Source of the DNA: Caballeronia glathei
GTDB taxonomy: Bacteria; Pseudomonadota; Gammaproteobacteria; Burkholderiales; Burkholderiaceae
Assembly: GCF_000698595.1 (NCBI RefSeq)
Contig: NZ_JFHC01000003.1
Location: 220,041 to 284,040 of the forward strand
Length of the DNA: 64,000 nt
Direction of reading: 5' to 3'
A program made the position numbers and the translations under genes. A model generated the notes under the pieces. It worked only from the letters and a program-made list of their open reading frames with translations, was not told the origin of the DNA and ran no database searches. Shown here piece by piece: positions 55,065 through 63,285 of the stretch (position 1 is the first letter of the stretch; each line of letters begins with the position of its first letter).

Positions 55065-56618
55065 TCAATGCCCGCCCGCGCCCGCCGCTCCGGCTCCCGT
55101 GCCCTTGTCCGGCTTCGTGAGCCAGATGAGCGGAATGATCGCGATAAAGATCACCGCCGACAGCCAGAAGATGTCGTTGAGCCCGAGCATCGCGGCCTGC
55201 GTGGTGAGCGAGCGTTCGAAAAACGCAAGCGCCTGCGGCGTGCCCCCGCCGAGCGCCCCTTGCAGCGAGCCGATCGCATCGACGAAGGCCGGGTTGTGCA
55301 GGCTCGCCTGATCGGCGAGTTGCGAGTGATGCAGGATCGTCCGGTCGTTCCATCCCGTGTTCGCGAGCGAGGTTCCCACCGCGCCTGCGAACACGCGCAC
55401 AAAGTTCGACAGCCCCGCCGCCGCGGGAATCTTCGCGGACGGCAAGCCCGAAAGGATGATCGCGGTGAGCGGCACGAAGAAGAGCGCCATCGGAATGCCC
55501 TGCAACAGCGTGGGGACGACGAGCGTCCAGGTATCGACGCCCGTGGTGTAGTGCGAGCGCATGAAGAACACGGCGGCGAAGCCGAGAAACGCGAGCGTCG
55601 CGAGCACGCGGGCATCCGACTTCGGCATGATCTTGCCCATCACCGGCGCGAGGATCACGGCGAAGATGCCGAGCGGCGCGGTGACGAGCCCCGCATCGAC
55701 GGACCGGTAGTTGAGATAGCCCTGCATCCATTGCGGCAGCAGAACGAGATTGGAGAAGAACACCGCATACGCGACGGAAATCGCCACCGTCCCGGCGAGA
55801 AAGTTGCGCCCGTTGAAGAGCTTGATGTCGATCACCGGGTTCTTCTCGGTCAGCTCCCAGATCAGGAAAAAAAGGAAGCTCACGAGCGCAAACAGGCCGA
55901 GCCCTACGATGACGGGCGAGTTGAACCAGTCGAGGTCCTTGCCCTTGTCGAGCATGATCTGCAGCGAGCCGACCCAGGCGATCAGCGAAACGAGGCCGAC
56001 CTTGTCGATGGGAATGCGCTTGACCGGCGTTTCGCGGTCGCGGTAGATGGCCCATGTGACGGCTGCGGCGAACAGTCCCACCGGGATGTTGATGTAAAAG
56101 ATCCACGACCACGAGTAGCTGTCGGTGATCCATCCGCCGAGCGCCGGTCCCGCGATCGGACCGACGGTGGCCGTCATCGCCCACAGCGCGAGCGCGTGCG
56201 AACTCTTTTCCTTCGGATACGAGCCGAGCAGGAGCGCCTGCGAAAGCGGAATCAGCGGTCCCGCGACGGCGCCCTGAAGAATCCGCGCGGCAAGCAGCAC
56301 CGGCAGGTTCGGCGCGATGCCGCACAGCCACGACGAAAGCACGAAGAGCAGGATCGCCCAGACGAACAACTTGACCTGCCCGACGCGTTGCGTGAGCCAG
56401 CCGGTCAGCGGAATCGCGATCGCGTTCGCGGCGGCGAACAGCGTGATGACCCACGTGCCTTCGTCGATGGATACGCCCAGGTTGCCGGCGATCGTCGGAA
56501 TCGCGACATTCGCGATCGACGAGTCCAGCACGTTCATGAACGTGGCGAGCGCCACCGCGAGGGTCCCGAGCACGAGCTTGCCGCCAGTGAGCGGCGCGGG
56601 AGTATTGGACTGATTCAT
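55065..56618 (-). CDS. emrB: Drug efflux MFS transporter, EmrB/QacA (DHA2) family
   Basis: 517 residues from ATG 56618; the frame is open to 56666. Fourteen membrane helices with the DHA2 motifs FMNVLDSSIANVAIPTIAGNLG, WVITLFAAANAIAIPLTGWL, GSYPKEKSSHALALWAM and GPALGGWITDSYSWSWIFYINIPVG. It works with the EmrA-like adaptor and the NodT-type channel next to it to pump hydrophobic drugs out of the cell with protons. A MarR-type palindrome sits just upstream of its start. Confidence 0.93.
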   Translation of the reverse strand: MNQSNTPAPLTGGKLVLGTLAVALATFMNVLDSSIANVAIPTIAGNLGVSIDEGTWVITLFAAANAIAIPLTGWLTQRVGQVKLFVWAILLFVLSSWLCGIAPNLPVLLAARILQGAVAGPLIPLSQALLLGSYPKEKSSHALALWAMTATVGPIAGPALGGWITDSYSWSWIFYINIPVGLFAAAVTWAIYRDRETPVKRIPIDKVGLVSLIAWVGSLQIMLDKGKDLDWFNSPVIVGLGLFALVSFLFFLIWELTEKNPVIDIKLFNGRNFLAGTVAISVAYAVFFSNLVLLPQWMQGYLNYRSVDAGLVTAPLGIFAVILAPVMGKIMPKSDARVLATLAFLGFAAVFFMRSHYTTGVDTWTLVVPTLLQGIPMALFFVPLTAIILSGLPSAKIPAAAGLSNFVRVFAGAVGTSLANTGWNDRTILHHSQLADQASLHNPAFVDAIGSLQGALGGGTPQALAFFERSLTTQAAMLGLNDIFWLSAVIFIAIIPLIWLTKPDKGTGAGAAGAGGH

Positions 56619-56640
56619 CGAATCACCTGAGTTGTCTAAG

Positions 56641-56654
56641 TCTGACGAGTCAGA
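56641..56654. promoter_or_regulatory. TCTGAC-NN-GTCAGA palindrome upstream of emrB
   Basis: Perfect 14-bp palindrome TCTGAC-GA-GTCAGA in the 53-bp gap between emrA and emrB. The same pattern occurs at 59440-59453 and, slightly altered, before the marR gene, so it is probably the MarR binding site with a separate promoter for emrB. Confidence 0.65.
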
Positions 56655-56671
56655 TATATGGGCCAAAAAAA

Positions 56672-57919
56672 TCAGCCTGCGCGGCGCCTGGCAGGCGCCC
56701 TGGACGGTTCTGACGCAACGGCACGCGCCGGCATGTTCTGTTCGATGATCCTTGCGATCTCGGCGTCGGCTTCTTCGCCGTATCGGCTGAATACGTCGGT
56801 GCGATAGGACGTCGTCGTCGCGGCGCCGAGTTGCGTGCCGGACTCGTCGCGCGTGTCCACTTCCGCCAGCATCGAGAGGCCGATGCGCAGCGGATGCGCG
56901 TCGAGCTCACGCTGGTCGAGCCGGATGCGCACGGGCAGGCGCTGAACGACCTTGATCCAGTTGCCGGTCGCGTTCTGCGCGGGCAGGACGGCGAACGCGG
57001 CGCCGGTGCCGGCGGAGAATCCTTCGACATGTCCGTGATACTTGACCTTCGAACCGTAGACGTCGGCGGTGAGCGTCACCGGCTGGCCGATGCGCATGCG
57101 CGCGAGCTGCACTTCCTTGAAGTTGGCGTCGACCCAGACGCCGTCGAGCGGCACGATCGCCATCAGCGGCGTGCCGGGCGCGACGCGCTGGCCGACCTGC
57201 ACCGAACGGCGCGCCACGTAGCCGGTCACCGGCGCGGGCAGGGTGTTGCGCGCGTAGTTGAGATAGGCGTCGCGCACCTTCGACGATGCCGCCTGCACGT
57301 TCGGATGCGCTTCGATCGAGGTGCGGTCGGTGAGCGCGTGATTGGCTTCGGACTGCTGGCGCACGGCGTCGAGCGCGGCTTGCGCGGAACTCACGGCGTC
57401 GCGCGCATGGGCGATGTCTTCGCCCGACACCGCGCCCGTGCCGGCGACAGCCTGACGGCGCTTCAGGTCGTCGATGGCGCGGGCAAGGTCGGATTGCCGC
57501 TGCGCGACGGTCGCCGCGTAGAACTCGTTGTTCACATACAGGCTGCTCACCTGACGCACCGTCTGGCCGAGCGTGGCTTCGGCACTCGAGAGCGCCACTT
57601 TCGCGTCGGCGGCGTCGAGCGTCACGAGCGGTGTGCCTTGCTTCACGATCTGGGTGTCGTCGGCGTTCACCGCAATCACCGTGCCGCTCACTTGCGGCGT
57701 CAGCTGAACGAGATTGCCGCTGACATAGGCGTCGTCGGTCTCCTGGTGAAAGCGGCCGGTGGCGTAGTAGTACGTGCCGTAGCCTGCGCTCCCTATCACG
57801 ACGGCCACGGCGAGCAGCGAAAGCAGCAGCTTGCGCCTGGCCGGGTTCTTCGATGCGGCCTCCTGCTCGTTTTCGGGTTTTTCCGCCGTCGTCCGGGCGG
57901 AGGTGATCGTGTCGCTCAT
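56672..57919 (-). CDS. emrA: EmrA-type membrane fusion protein (HlyD family)
   Basis: 415 residues. One N-terminal membrane helix (KLLLSLLAVAVVIGSAGYG), then the biotinyl-lipoyl half-motif (QETDDAYVSGNLVQLTPQVSGTVIAV), a coiled-coil hairpin (about 100-215, ASVLYVNNEFYAATVAQR region) and the second lipoyl half (PAPVTGYVARRSVQVGQRVAPGTPL). The end is Arg/Pro rich. It bridges the inner-membrane pump and outer-membrane channel in the periplasm. Confidence 0.93.
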   Translation of the reverse strand: MSDTITSARTTAEKPENEQEAASKNPARRKLLLSLLAVAVVIGSAGYGTYYYATGRFHQETDDAYVSGNLVQLTPQVSGTVIAVNADDTQIVKQGTPLVTLDAADAKVALSSAEATLGQTVRQVSSLYVNNEFYAATVAQRQSDLARAIDDLKRRQAVAGTGAVSGEDIAHARDAVSSAQAALDAVRQQSEANHALTDRTSIEAHPNVQAASSKVRDAYLNYARNTLPAPVTGYVARRSVQVGQRVAPGTPLMAIVPLDGVWVDANFKEVQLARMRIGQPVTLTADVYGSKVKYHGHVEGFSAGTGAAFAVLPAQNATGNWIKVVQRLPVRIRLDQRELDAHPLRIGLSMLAEVDTRDESGTQLGAATTTSYRTDVFSRYGEEADAEIARIIEQNMPARAVASEPSRAPARRRAG

Positions 57920-57955
57920 TTCAATGCTCCTGATGAATTCGTGGATGTGTCCGCT

Positions 57956-59437
57956 TCAGCGCGACGCAACGACGGGCTCGGCATGATCGTCAGCGGAATC
58001 GGTGTAACCGCCGCCGAGCGCCGCGGCGAGCGCGATCTGCTGGTCGCGGCGGTACATCTTCAGATTCGAGACTGCCTGATCGGTCGCAAGCGCGTTCGTT
58101 TCCGCGTTGAGCACCGTCAACTGGTTCGTGAGACCTGCCTTGTACTGCGTGAGCGCGAGCTCGTTAGCGCGGCGGGCTGCGGCCTGCGCGGCTTCGGCGT
58201 CGACGAGCTGCGCATCGGTCGAGCGGATTTGCGCGAGTTGCGTCGCGACTTCGGACAGGGCGGTGACGAGCGTCTGGTTATACGTCGCGACCGCGTAGTC
58301 GAAATCCGCGTAGCGGCCTTTCAATTGCGCGCGCAATGCGCCGCCGTCGAAGATCGGGAGATGGATCGCCGGGCCTGCCGACATCGTGCGGCTCCCTGCC
58401 GTGAGGAATCGGCCGAAGCCGAACGCATCGAGTCCGAGGGATGCGCTCAGGTTGATGTCCGGATAGAACTCGGCCTTCGCTTCCTTCACGCCGTGTGTCA
58501 TGGAATCGACTCGCCAGCGGGCGGCAACGATGTCCGGCCGGCGGCTCACGAGGTCGGCGGGGAGGTTGTCGGGTAGACGCACTTCGTCGCCGATGCCGAG
58601 CGCCGGACGCGCGATCGACAACCCCCGGTCCGGCCCCGCACCGAGCAGGGCGGCGATCTGGTAGCGCGTCGAGAGGATGTTGCCGTCGAGCGAGGAGAGC
58701 GTGGCACGGCTCGTCGCGAGATTCGCCTGCGCGGTCTTGAGTTCGACTTCGGTGTCGAGTCCGGTCGCGATGCGGCCGGTCGTGATGCGTTCGATCTTCT
58801 CGCGCTGGGCAATCTCCTGCTGCGCGATGTCGCGCAGCGCGTAGAGCCGCGCGAGCTGGTTGTAGGCGCGCGCGATGGTTTCGTTGAGCGTGAGCCTGAC
58901 GACTTCGGCATCGGCCCGGCTCGCCTGCAATTGCGACACCGCGGCGTCGAGCGCCGCGCGGTTCTTTCCCCACAGGTCGAGATCGTAGGAAGCCGACAGG
59001 AGCGCCTTGTTCTCCGACTGCCACGATCCGGCGTAAGGCGGCGGCACGAGCGCATTCGACGAATACTGCTGGCGCGAGTACGAATACGATGCCCCGACTT
59101 GCGGCAACGTGTTCGCGCGGGCGGTCTCGCTGTAGGCCGCCGCCGCGGCGACGCGCGAGCGCGCCTGTTCGAGGGTCGGGCTGCCCGCCAGCGCTTCGTC
59201 GAGCAGCGCCTTGAGTTGCGCGTCGCCGAACTGGCTGGCCCAGCCGGCGGCGGGCCAGTGGCCCGCTTCGGACGGCAGGCTCCGTTCTGCCGCATACGAC
59301 TGCGGCTGCGCCATTTCCTTGTCGCTATGAATGCCGGCATAGTTCACGCACGCCGACAACACTGCCGCGAAGATCACCGTGACGCCCGCCTTCGCGATGC
59401 GCAAACCGGAAACGCGTCGGTTTAATTGTGATTGCAT
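57956..59437 (-). CDS. NodT-family outer-membrane efflux channel
   Basis: 493 residues. Signal sequence with lipobox VLSAC (AVLSACVNYAGI), so it is probably acylated. Then the TolC-like fold: GWASQFGDAQLKALLDEALAGSP, LEQARSRVAAAAAYSETARAN, and the repeated helical halves ending LTVLNAETNALATDQAVSNLKMYRRDQQIALAAALGGGY. It forms the outer-membrane exit of the efflux system. The site upstream overlaps its ribosome-binding site. Confidence 0.93.
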   Translation of the reverse strand: MQSQLNRRVSGLRIAKAGVTVIFAAVLSACVNYAGIHSDKEMAQPQSYAAERSLPSEAGHWPAAGWASQFGDAQLKALLDEALAGSPTLEQARSRVAAAAAYSETARANTLPQVGASYSYSRQQYSSNALVPPPYAGSWQSENKALLSASYDLDLWGKNRAALDAAVSQLQASRADAEVVRLTLNETIARAYNQLARLYALRDIAQQEIAQREKIERITTGRIATGLDTEVELKTAQANLATSRATLSSLDGNILSTRYQIAALLGAGPDRGLSIARPALGIGDEVRLPDNLPADLVSRRPDIVAARWRVDSMTHGVKEAKAEFYPDINLSASLGLDAFGFGRFLTAGSRTMSAGPAIHLPIFDGGALRAQLKGRYADFDYAVATYNQTLVTALSEVATQLAQIRSTDAQLVDAEAAQAAARRANELALTQYKAGLTNQLTVLNAETNALATDQAVSNLKMYRRDQQIALAAALGGGYTDSADDHAEPVVASR

Positions 59438-59439
59438 TT

Positions 59440-59453
59440 TCTGACCTGTCAGA
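59440..59453. promoter_or_regulatory. TCTGAC-NN-GTCAGA palindrome before the NodT-type gene
   Basis: Perfect 14-bp palindrome TCTGAC-CT-GTCAGA ending 2 bp before the ATG at 59437, so a bound repressor would cover the translation start region; it includes the AGG of the ribosome-binding site. Same pattern as 56641-56654. Confidence 0.65.
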
Positions 59454-59462
59454 TAATTAGAT

Positions 59463-59496
59463 AAAAAAACGAGCGGTCGTGATGCCGATTCCGCTC
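59463..59496 (-). terminator. Intrinsic terminator of the marR gene
   Basis: On the minus strand: GAGCGG, 14-nt loop, CCGCTC, then G and seven T. It overlaps the last codon of the marR gene. Moderate stem, but with a good T run, so it probably separates marR transcription from the efflux genes. Confidence 0.55.
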
Positions 59497-59932
59497 AGTC
59501 TTCCAGAAACTTGTACAGCAGGCGGCGCAGTTCCTTGAACTCGCTCTTCGTGAACTTCTTCAGGCGGGCGTTGAGCACGACCGGCACGATATCCGGCAGG
59601 CGCGCTGCCAGCTCTTCGCCTTGCACGGTCAGATTCAGATTCACCACGCGTCGATCCTCGAGGCTGCGCGACCGTTCGAGCAAGCCCTTGTCTTCCAGCT
59701 TGTCGAGCATGCGCGTCATCAGGCCCGTGTCGATCCCCAGCAGCTTGGACAATTCGAACGGCGTTGCCGTGACGCCCCCGCGCATCGATAGCAGAATGCC
59801 CATTTGCTGGCTGGTGATGCCCAGGTCTTTGAGGGCGGTATCCACTTCCGCGACGAGCAGGTTGCGCGCCTTGTTGATGGCAAAGCCGACGCTCTGGGTG
59901 AGACTGAAATTGTCGCGCGTGTAGTGGTCCAT
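59495..59932 (-). CDS. MarR-family repressor of the efflux operon
   Basis: 145 residues from ATG 59932, with GGAGG upstream; the frame is open to 59968. The winged helix-turn-helix reads LKDLGITSQQMGILLSMRGGVTATPFELSKLLGIDTGLMTRMLDKLEDKGLL with the wing RSRSLEDRRVVNLNLT. Three linked palindromes are candidate operators. Ligands (phenolic compounds or drugs) would release it and induce the tripartite pump. Confidence 0.93.
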   Translation of the reverse strand: MDHYTRDNFSLTQSVGFAINKARNLLVAEVDTALKDLGITSQQMGILLSMRGGVTATPFELSKLLGIDTGLMTRMLDKLEDKGLLERSRSLEDRRVVNLNLTVQGEELAARLPDIVPVVLNARLKKFTKSEFKELRRLLYKFLED

Positions 59933-59957
59933 GTGCGCCTCCATTGATGCGCTGAAT

Positions 59958-59979
59958 AATATCTGCATAGTCAGATATT
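59958..59979. promoter_or_regulatory. 22-bp palindrome upstream of marR
   Basis: AATATCTG-CATAGT-CAGATATT, perfect 8-bp arms, shortly before the marR start. Its inner part (TCTG-N6-CAGA) shares the outer half-sites of the two other palindromes. Likely autoregulation site. Confidence 0.65.
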
Positions 59980-60407
59980 GTCAAGGCCGATTTCACGGCA
60001 CCGGAGCTGCCCGTGACGATGTGGTGTGCAAGCGGAAGTGGTCTGCTCTTGTCGGATGAAATCCGTGATTTCAATGCGAATGACGGATCGCCGCAATGGC
60101 GTGATCCGGCCGACACTTCGTATCCGCGACTGGTTACGGTGCGGATGGACGAGAGAGGTACCGCAATTGCCCGCGCTGCCAGAAGCCGTTCGATGAAAGC
60201 TCGCTTCTGAACGCGCTCTCTCCGTCTGATCGGAAAGCCGCCGTGGCCGCACGTACAAGAATCGAAGCGGCGCCTCGACGCCACTTGAACGCGGCCTGTG
60301 CGCGGCGACGTGCATCGACGCCGTCATGTCCCGCCGCATCGATAAGGCGGGATATCAAGGACGCGCACGGTCCCAGTCGGCCGCAGCGAACGACCGGCAA
60401 GTCACGT
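59980..60407. other. Intergenic region
   Basis: About 430 bp between marR and the LysE gene end. Small open frames (for example 60013-60210) have no ribosome-binding site and no recognisable content. Nothing else is seen. Confidence 0.4.
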
Positions 60408-61043
60408 TCAAACACCTTCCAGGCATCCGGATAGCCGAAGACCCAGACCGATGAGGACTATGCCAAGCGCGATGTCCGTCGGGCGTCTGATTTTCATGTA
60501 GACGCTCAGAGTCCGTTGTGCCGAAAAGAGCATGGCAACGGCGAGGTGCCAGATGCCGGCGATCAAGGTCACGATGCAAATGGCCGCGCATCGAACCCAT
60601 GCTGGAGCATCGGACGGCAGAATGGTCGCGAAGAGACTTCCAAAGAAAACGATCAACGTCGGATTGGTCATGTCAGTGGTGAAACCCCGACGGAAGGAAG
60701 CCCAGTGGCCCGCCTCAGTCGCAGTCGTTTTCAGGCGCGCCGCATTGGGCCCGAGGGCCCTGAGCGCTGCTCGCAATCCGAGATAGGCCAGATACGATGC
60801 GCCGCAGATCTTGATGATGTGATTGAACGGAGCCAGTCCGGTCGTCAAAAAGTCGAGTGCAAACGCGGCCGCCGTGGACCAGATACTGCAGCCTAGCGCA
60901 ACTCCGGCCGCAGCGAGCATGCCGCTCTTTCGCGCGGCAAGCGCGTGAGACGTCACGTTCACGAAATCGGGACCAGGAACGACACACGTTACGGAATACG
61001 TGATGGACAGCGCCAGCAGTCGTTCGATGTAGACGTGATGCAT
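60408..61043 (-). CDS. LysE-family amino acid exporter
   Basis: 211 residues from ATG 61043 (MHHVYIERLLALSITYSVTC); the frame is open to 61076. Five to six membrane helices with the LysE/RhtB pattern: VVPGPDFVNVTSHALAARKSGM, ASYLAYLGLRAALRAL, FRRGFTTDMTNPTLIVFFGSLF, and a C-terminal IALGIVLIGLGLRL. It exports amino acids or similar solutes; no LysG-type regulator is next to it, so the substrate is unknown. Confidence 0.9.
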   Translation of the reverse strand: MHHVYIERLLALSITYSVTCVVPGPDFVNVTSHALAARKSGMLAAAGVALGCSIWSTAAAFALDFLTTGLAPFNHIIKICGASYLAYLGLRAALRALGPNAARLKTTATEAGHWASFRRGFTTDMTNPTLIVFFGSLFATILPSDAPAWVRCAAICIVTLIAGIWHLAVAMLFSAQRTLSVYMKIRRPTDIALGIVLIGLGLRLSGCLEGV

Positions 61044-61721
61044 TTTTCTAATTCCAAAAGATCGCGCGCCGATCAAACCTCATGGATGAGAGCCGAATAA
61101 GGTTAAGAGCATGCGTGAGCGGGGTCAGCGCCTTGACATCCTCACTATCGGCCTTCCGTGTGCATCGAAATGGAGATCACGCAACCAAAACACATGAGTT
61201 TCGTTGCGTATTCCAGGTATTTTTTTGACGAGTCGGTGGTGAACCGTATGAATAGTTACGAGCTATCCGGGTTCGTATGCGTTATCGGTGCTTTAGTCCG
61301 CATTCCGAATTCGCCGGGTGGCAGTGACTTGTGGCTGCGGAAGGAGAGGGTAGTGCCGTTGGGCGTCGTGCTGCATCGGCCACGCGGCGTGTGTCACGCG
61401 TCGGGCGGATCACGTGGTGTTTCGAAGGCCCGAGCGTCACGCCGAACACGACGTCCGACGTGGACCGCAAACGAGGTGCTGGCGCCGCTTGTCTGGATCC
61501 GAAAAGATCAGTGCGCGCGGAAGCTTTGCATGTGACCGCGATATTTTCATGCACCGAACGCCGCAGTCGACAGCCCGTGATTTTGCGAGAACTCTTCCAC
61601 GCGATACGCGTCATTGCGACGCGGATGGGAGAGTGAACGTCTGCCGCGGACACATGGCTACGACCTCTCGCCCCGTATATCCGTGCGGGACTCGACACAT
61701 AATGACGAGCCCGTCCGCTGC
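61044..61721. other. Intergenic region of lower GC
   Basis: About 680 bp between the LysE gene and the 3' end of kdpE. GC content is visibly lower than in the genes around it. Open frames (for example 61158-61535) look random and overlap on both strands. No gene, RNA or repeat is recognised. It could be a worn region with lost genes. Confidence 0.4.
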
Positions 61722-62420
61722 CTACTGCACTCCGATAAGGCGGTAGCCAATACCGGTTTCTGTTATGAGGTGTTCGGGTTGAGCCGCGTTACGTTCGAGC
61801 TTCTGTCGGAGGCTTCCCATGTAGATTCGGAGATAGTGCGTGTCGTTCAAGTGTTTGGGTCCCCAAACCTCGGTTAGCAACTGTCGTCGCGTCAGCACTC
61901 GTCCCGCATGTCGTACGAGCACGTCCAGCATCCGATATTCAATCGGCGTCAGGTGAACGCTTTTTCCGTCTTTGGTCACTATCCGGGTAGCAAGATTGAC
62001 TGTCGTCGGGCCGAAGCGAACAACTGACGAATCATCGATGCCGCCGCGGTTTCGGCGTTTGAATTGCACCTTGATTCGTGCAAGCAGCTCCGGGATGCCG
62101 AATGGCTTCGTCAGGTAATCGTCTGCGCCCGCGTCGAACGCGGCAATCTTGTCGGGCTCTCCAGTCCTCGCCGTCAAGACGATGATCGGCATCTCGCTCC
62201 AGCGCCGGACATCGCGAATGACATCGAGTCCATCCCGGTCAGGCAAGCCCAGGTCGACAACCAGGAGATCCGGCTTCCGGTTGGTCGTCTCGATCAAGCC
62301 TTGCTGTCCGGTCTCCGCTTCGAAGACCGTCATGCCTTGATCCCGAAGCTTTGCACGGACGAAGCGGCGGATTTGCTTGTCGTCCTCGATCAGAATGATG
62401 GTGGTGGTCGGTTCAATCAA
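61722..62420 (-). CDS. kdpE: KdpE response regulator (OmpR family), TTG start
   Basis: 232 residues if started at TTG 62420, which has GGGGAG 5 nt upstream; the frame is open to an ATG at 62576 but that extension has no family resemblance. The receiver domain has IILIEDDKQIRRFV, the phospho-acceptor Asp at about 56 (LLVVDLGLPDRDG) and DYLTKPFGIPEL. The C-terminal OmpR-type winged helix reads LTPIEYRMLDVLVRHAGRVLTRRQLL, ETGIGYRLI. The sequence DDKQIRRFVR is typical of KdpE, which activates the K+ pump operon. Its kinase gene kdpD is missing next to it. Confidence 0.88.
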   Translation of the reverse strand: MIEPTTTIILIEDDKQIRRFVRAKLRDQGMTVFEAETGQQGLIETTNRKPDLLVVDLGLPDRDGLDVIRDVRRWSEMPIIVLTARTGEPDKIAAFDAGADDYLTKPFGIPELLARIKVQFKRRNRGGIDDSSVVRFGPTTVNLATRIVTKDGKSVHLTPIEYRMLDVLVRHAGRVLTRRQLLTEVWGPKHLNDTHYLRIYMGSLRQKLERNAAQPEHLITETGIGYRLIGVQ

Positions 62421-62601
62421 AATGTCTCCCCGCGACCTGGCAACATGCACCTCACTTGGGCGACGATACTCGGCCTGATCCGTTGCGATGGCACGCTGCC
62501 ACCGGGCGACGCGTCGAACGAGCCTCTCCCGCGACCGCGTCGCCCAACCTCGTTGCACTGGCACGTCCCGGCCCATTCGATGCGCACGGGCCGGTCCTCA
62601 A

Positions 62602-63183
62602 TCACTTGGCGGGCTTCAGATCGTCAAGGGCGATGTTCATGGTCAGCACGTTGACGCGCGCTTCGCCGAAGACCCCGAACTGGCGGCCAGTCGTGTTCTG
62701 CGCGATGAGTTCGTTCACCTGGTCCACCGGAATTCCACGCGCCTTCGCCACACGCGCCGCTTGATACGCAGCGGCAGCCGGGCTGATTTCCGGATCCAGA
62801 CCGCTACCCGAGGACGTCACCAGGTCGACGGGGATCGGCATGGTGTTCGCAGGATCTGCATCGTGGAGCGCGCTGATCCGTCCCTTCACCTCATCGGCGA
62901 GCGCGGGGTTGGTCGGGCCGAGATTCGACCCGCTCGAACTTTGCGCGTTGTACGGGTTTGGCGAAGTGGCGGACAGCCGGCCCCAGAAATACTGAGGAGC
63001 ATCGAATTGCTGGCCAATCAGTTCCGAGCCGACCAGCTTTCCGTTCCTTTCAATGAAGCTGCCGCTCGCCTTGTCGGAAAATGCGGCGCGACCCACTGCC
63101 GTCACCACGACCGGATAGATGACACCTGTAATGACGGCCAATGCGACGAACAGCACGATCGCGGGGCGAAAAGAGTTTTTCAT
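62602..63183 (-). CDS. kdpC: K+-transporting ATPase subunit KdpC
   Basis: 193 residues from ATG 63183 ([20 protein letters not shown]); the frame is open to 63243. One N-terminal membrane helix, then [57 protein letters not shown] and [18 protein letters not shown], all standard KdpC. It stabilises the KdpFABC complex and helps ATP binding by KdpB. Confidence 0.95.
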   Translation of the reverse strand: MKNSFRPAIVLFVALAVITGVIYPVVVTAVGRAAFSDKASGSFIERNGKLVGSELIGQQFDAPQYFWGRLSATSPNPYNAQSSSGSNLGPTNPALADEVKGRISALHDADPANTMPIPVDLVTSSGSGLDPEISPAAAAYQAARVAKARGIPVDQVNELIAQNTTGRQFGVFGEARVNVLTMNIALDDLKPAK

Positions 63184-63285
63184 GATCCGTAAGCCAGTTG
63201 CTTGCAATTGCGACGCACGTGTCGCCGGAGGAATAGGGCGCATGCAGAATTACACGCACGCGCCCGTCAGGGTTCTTCGTAAGCC

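Noticed and set aside
60013..60210. Small open frame between marR and the LysE gene
   Set aside because: No ribosome-binding site and random-looking composition.
61158..61535. Open frame of 125 codons in the low-GC gap
   Set aside because: No ribosome-binding site, no recognisable protein features, and other frames of the same length overlap it on both strands.
62421..62576. In-frame upstream extension of KdpE as a possible kdpD relic or fusion
   Set aside because: The 52 extra residues show no kinase motif (no H, N or G boxes) and a better TTG start with GGGGAG exists downstream.
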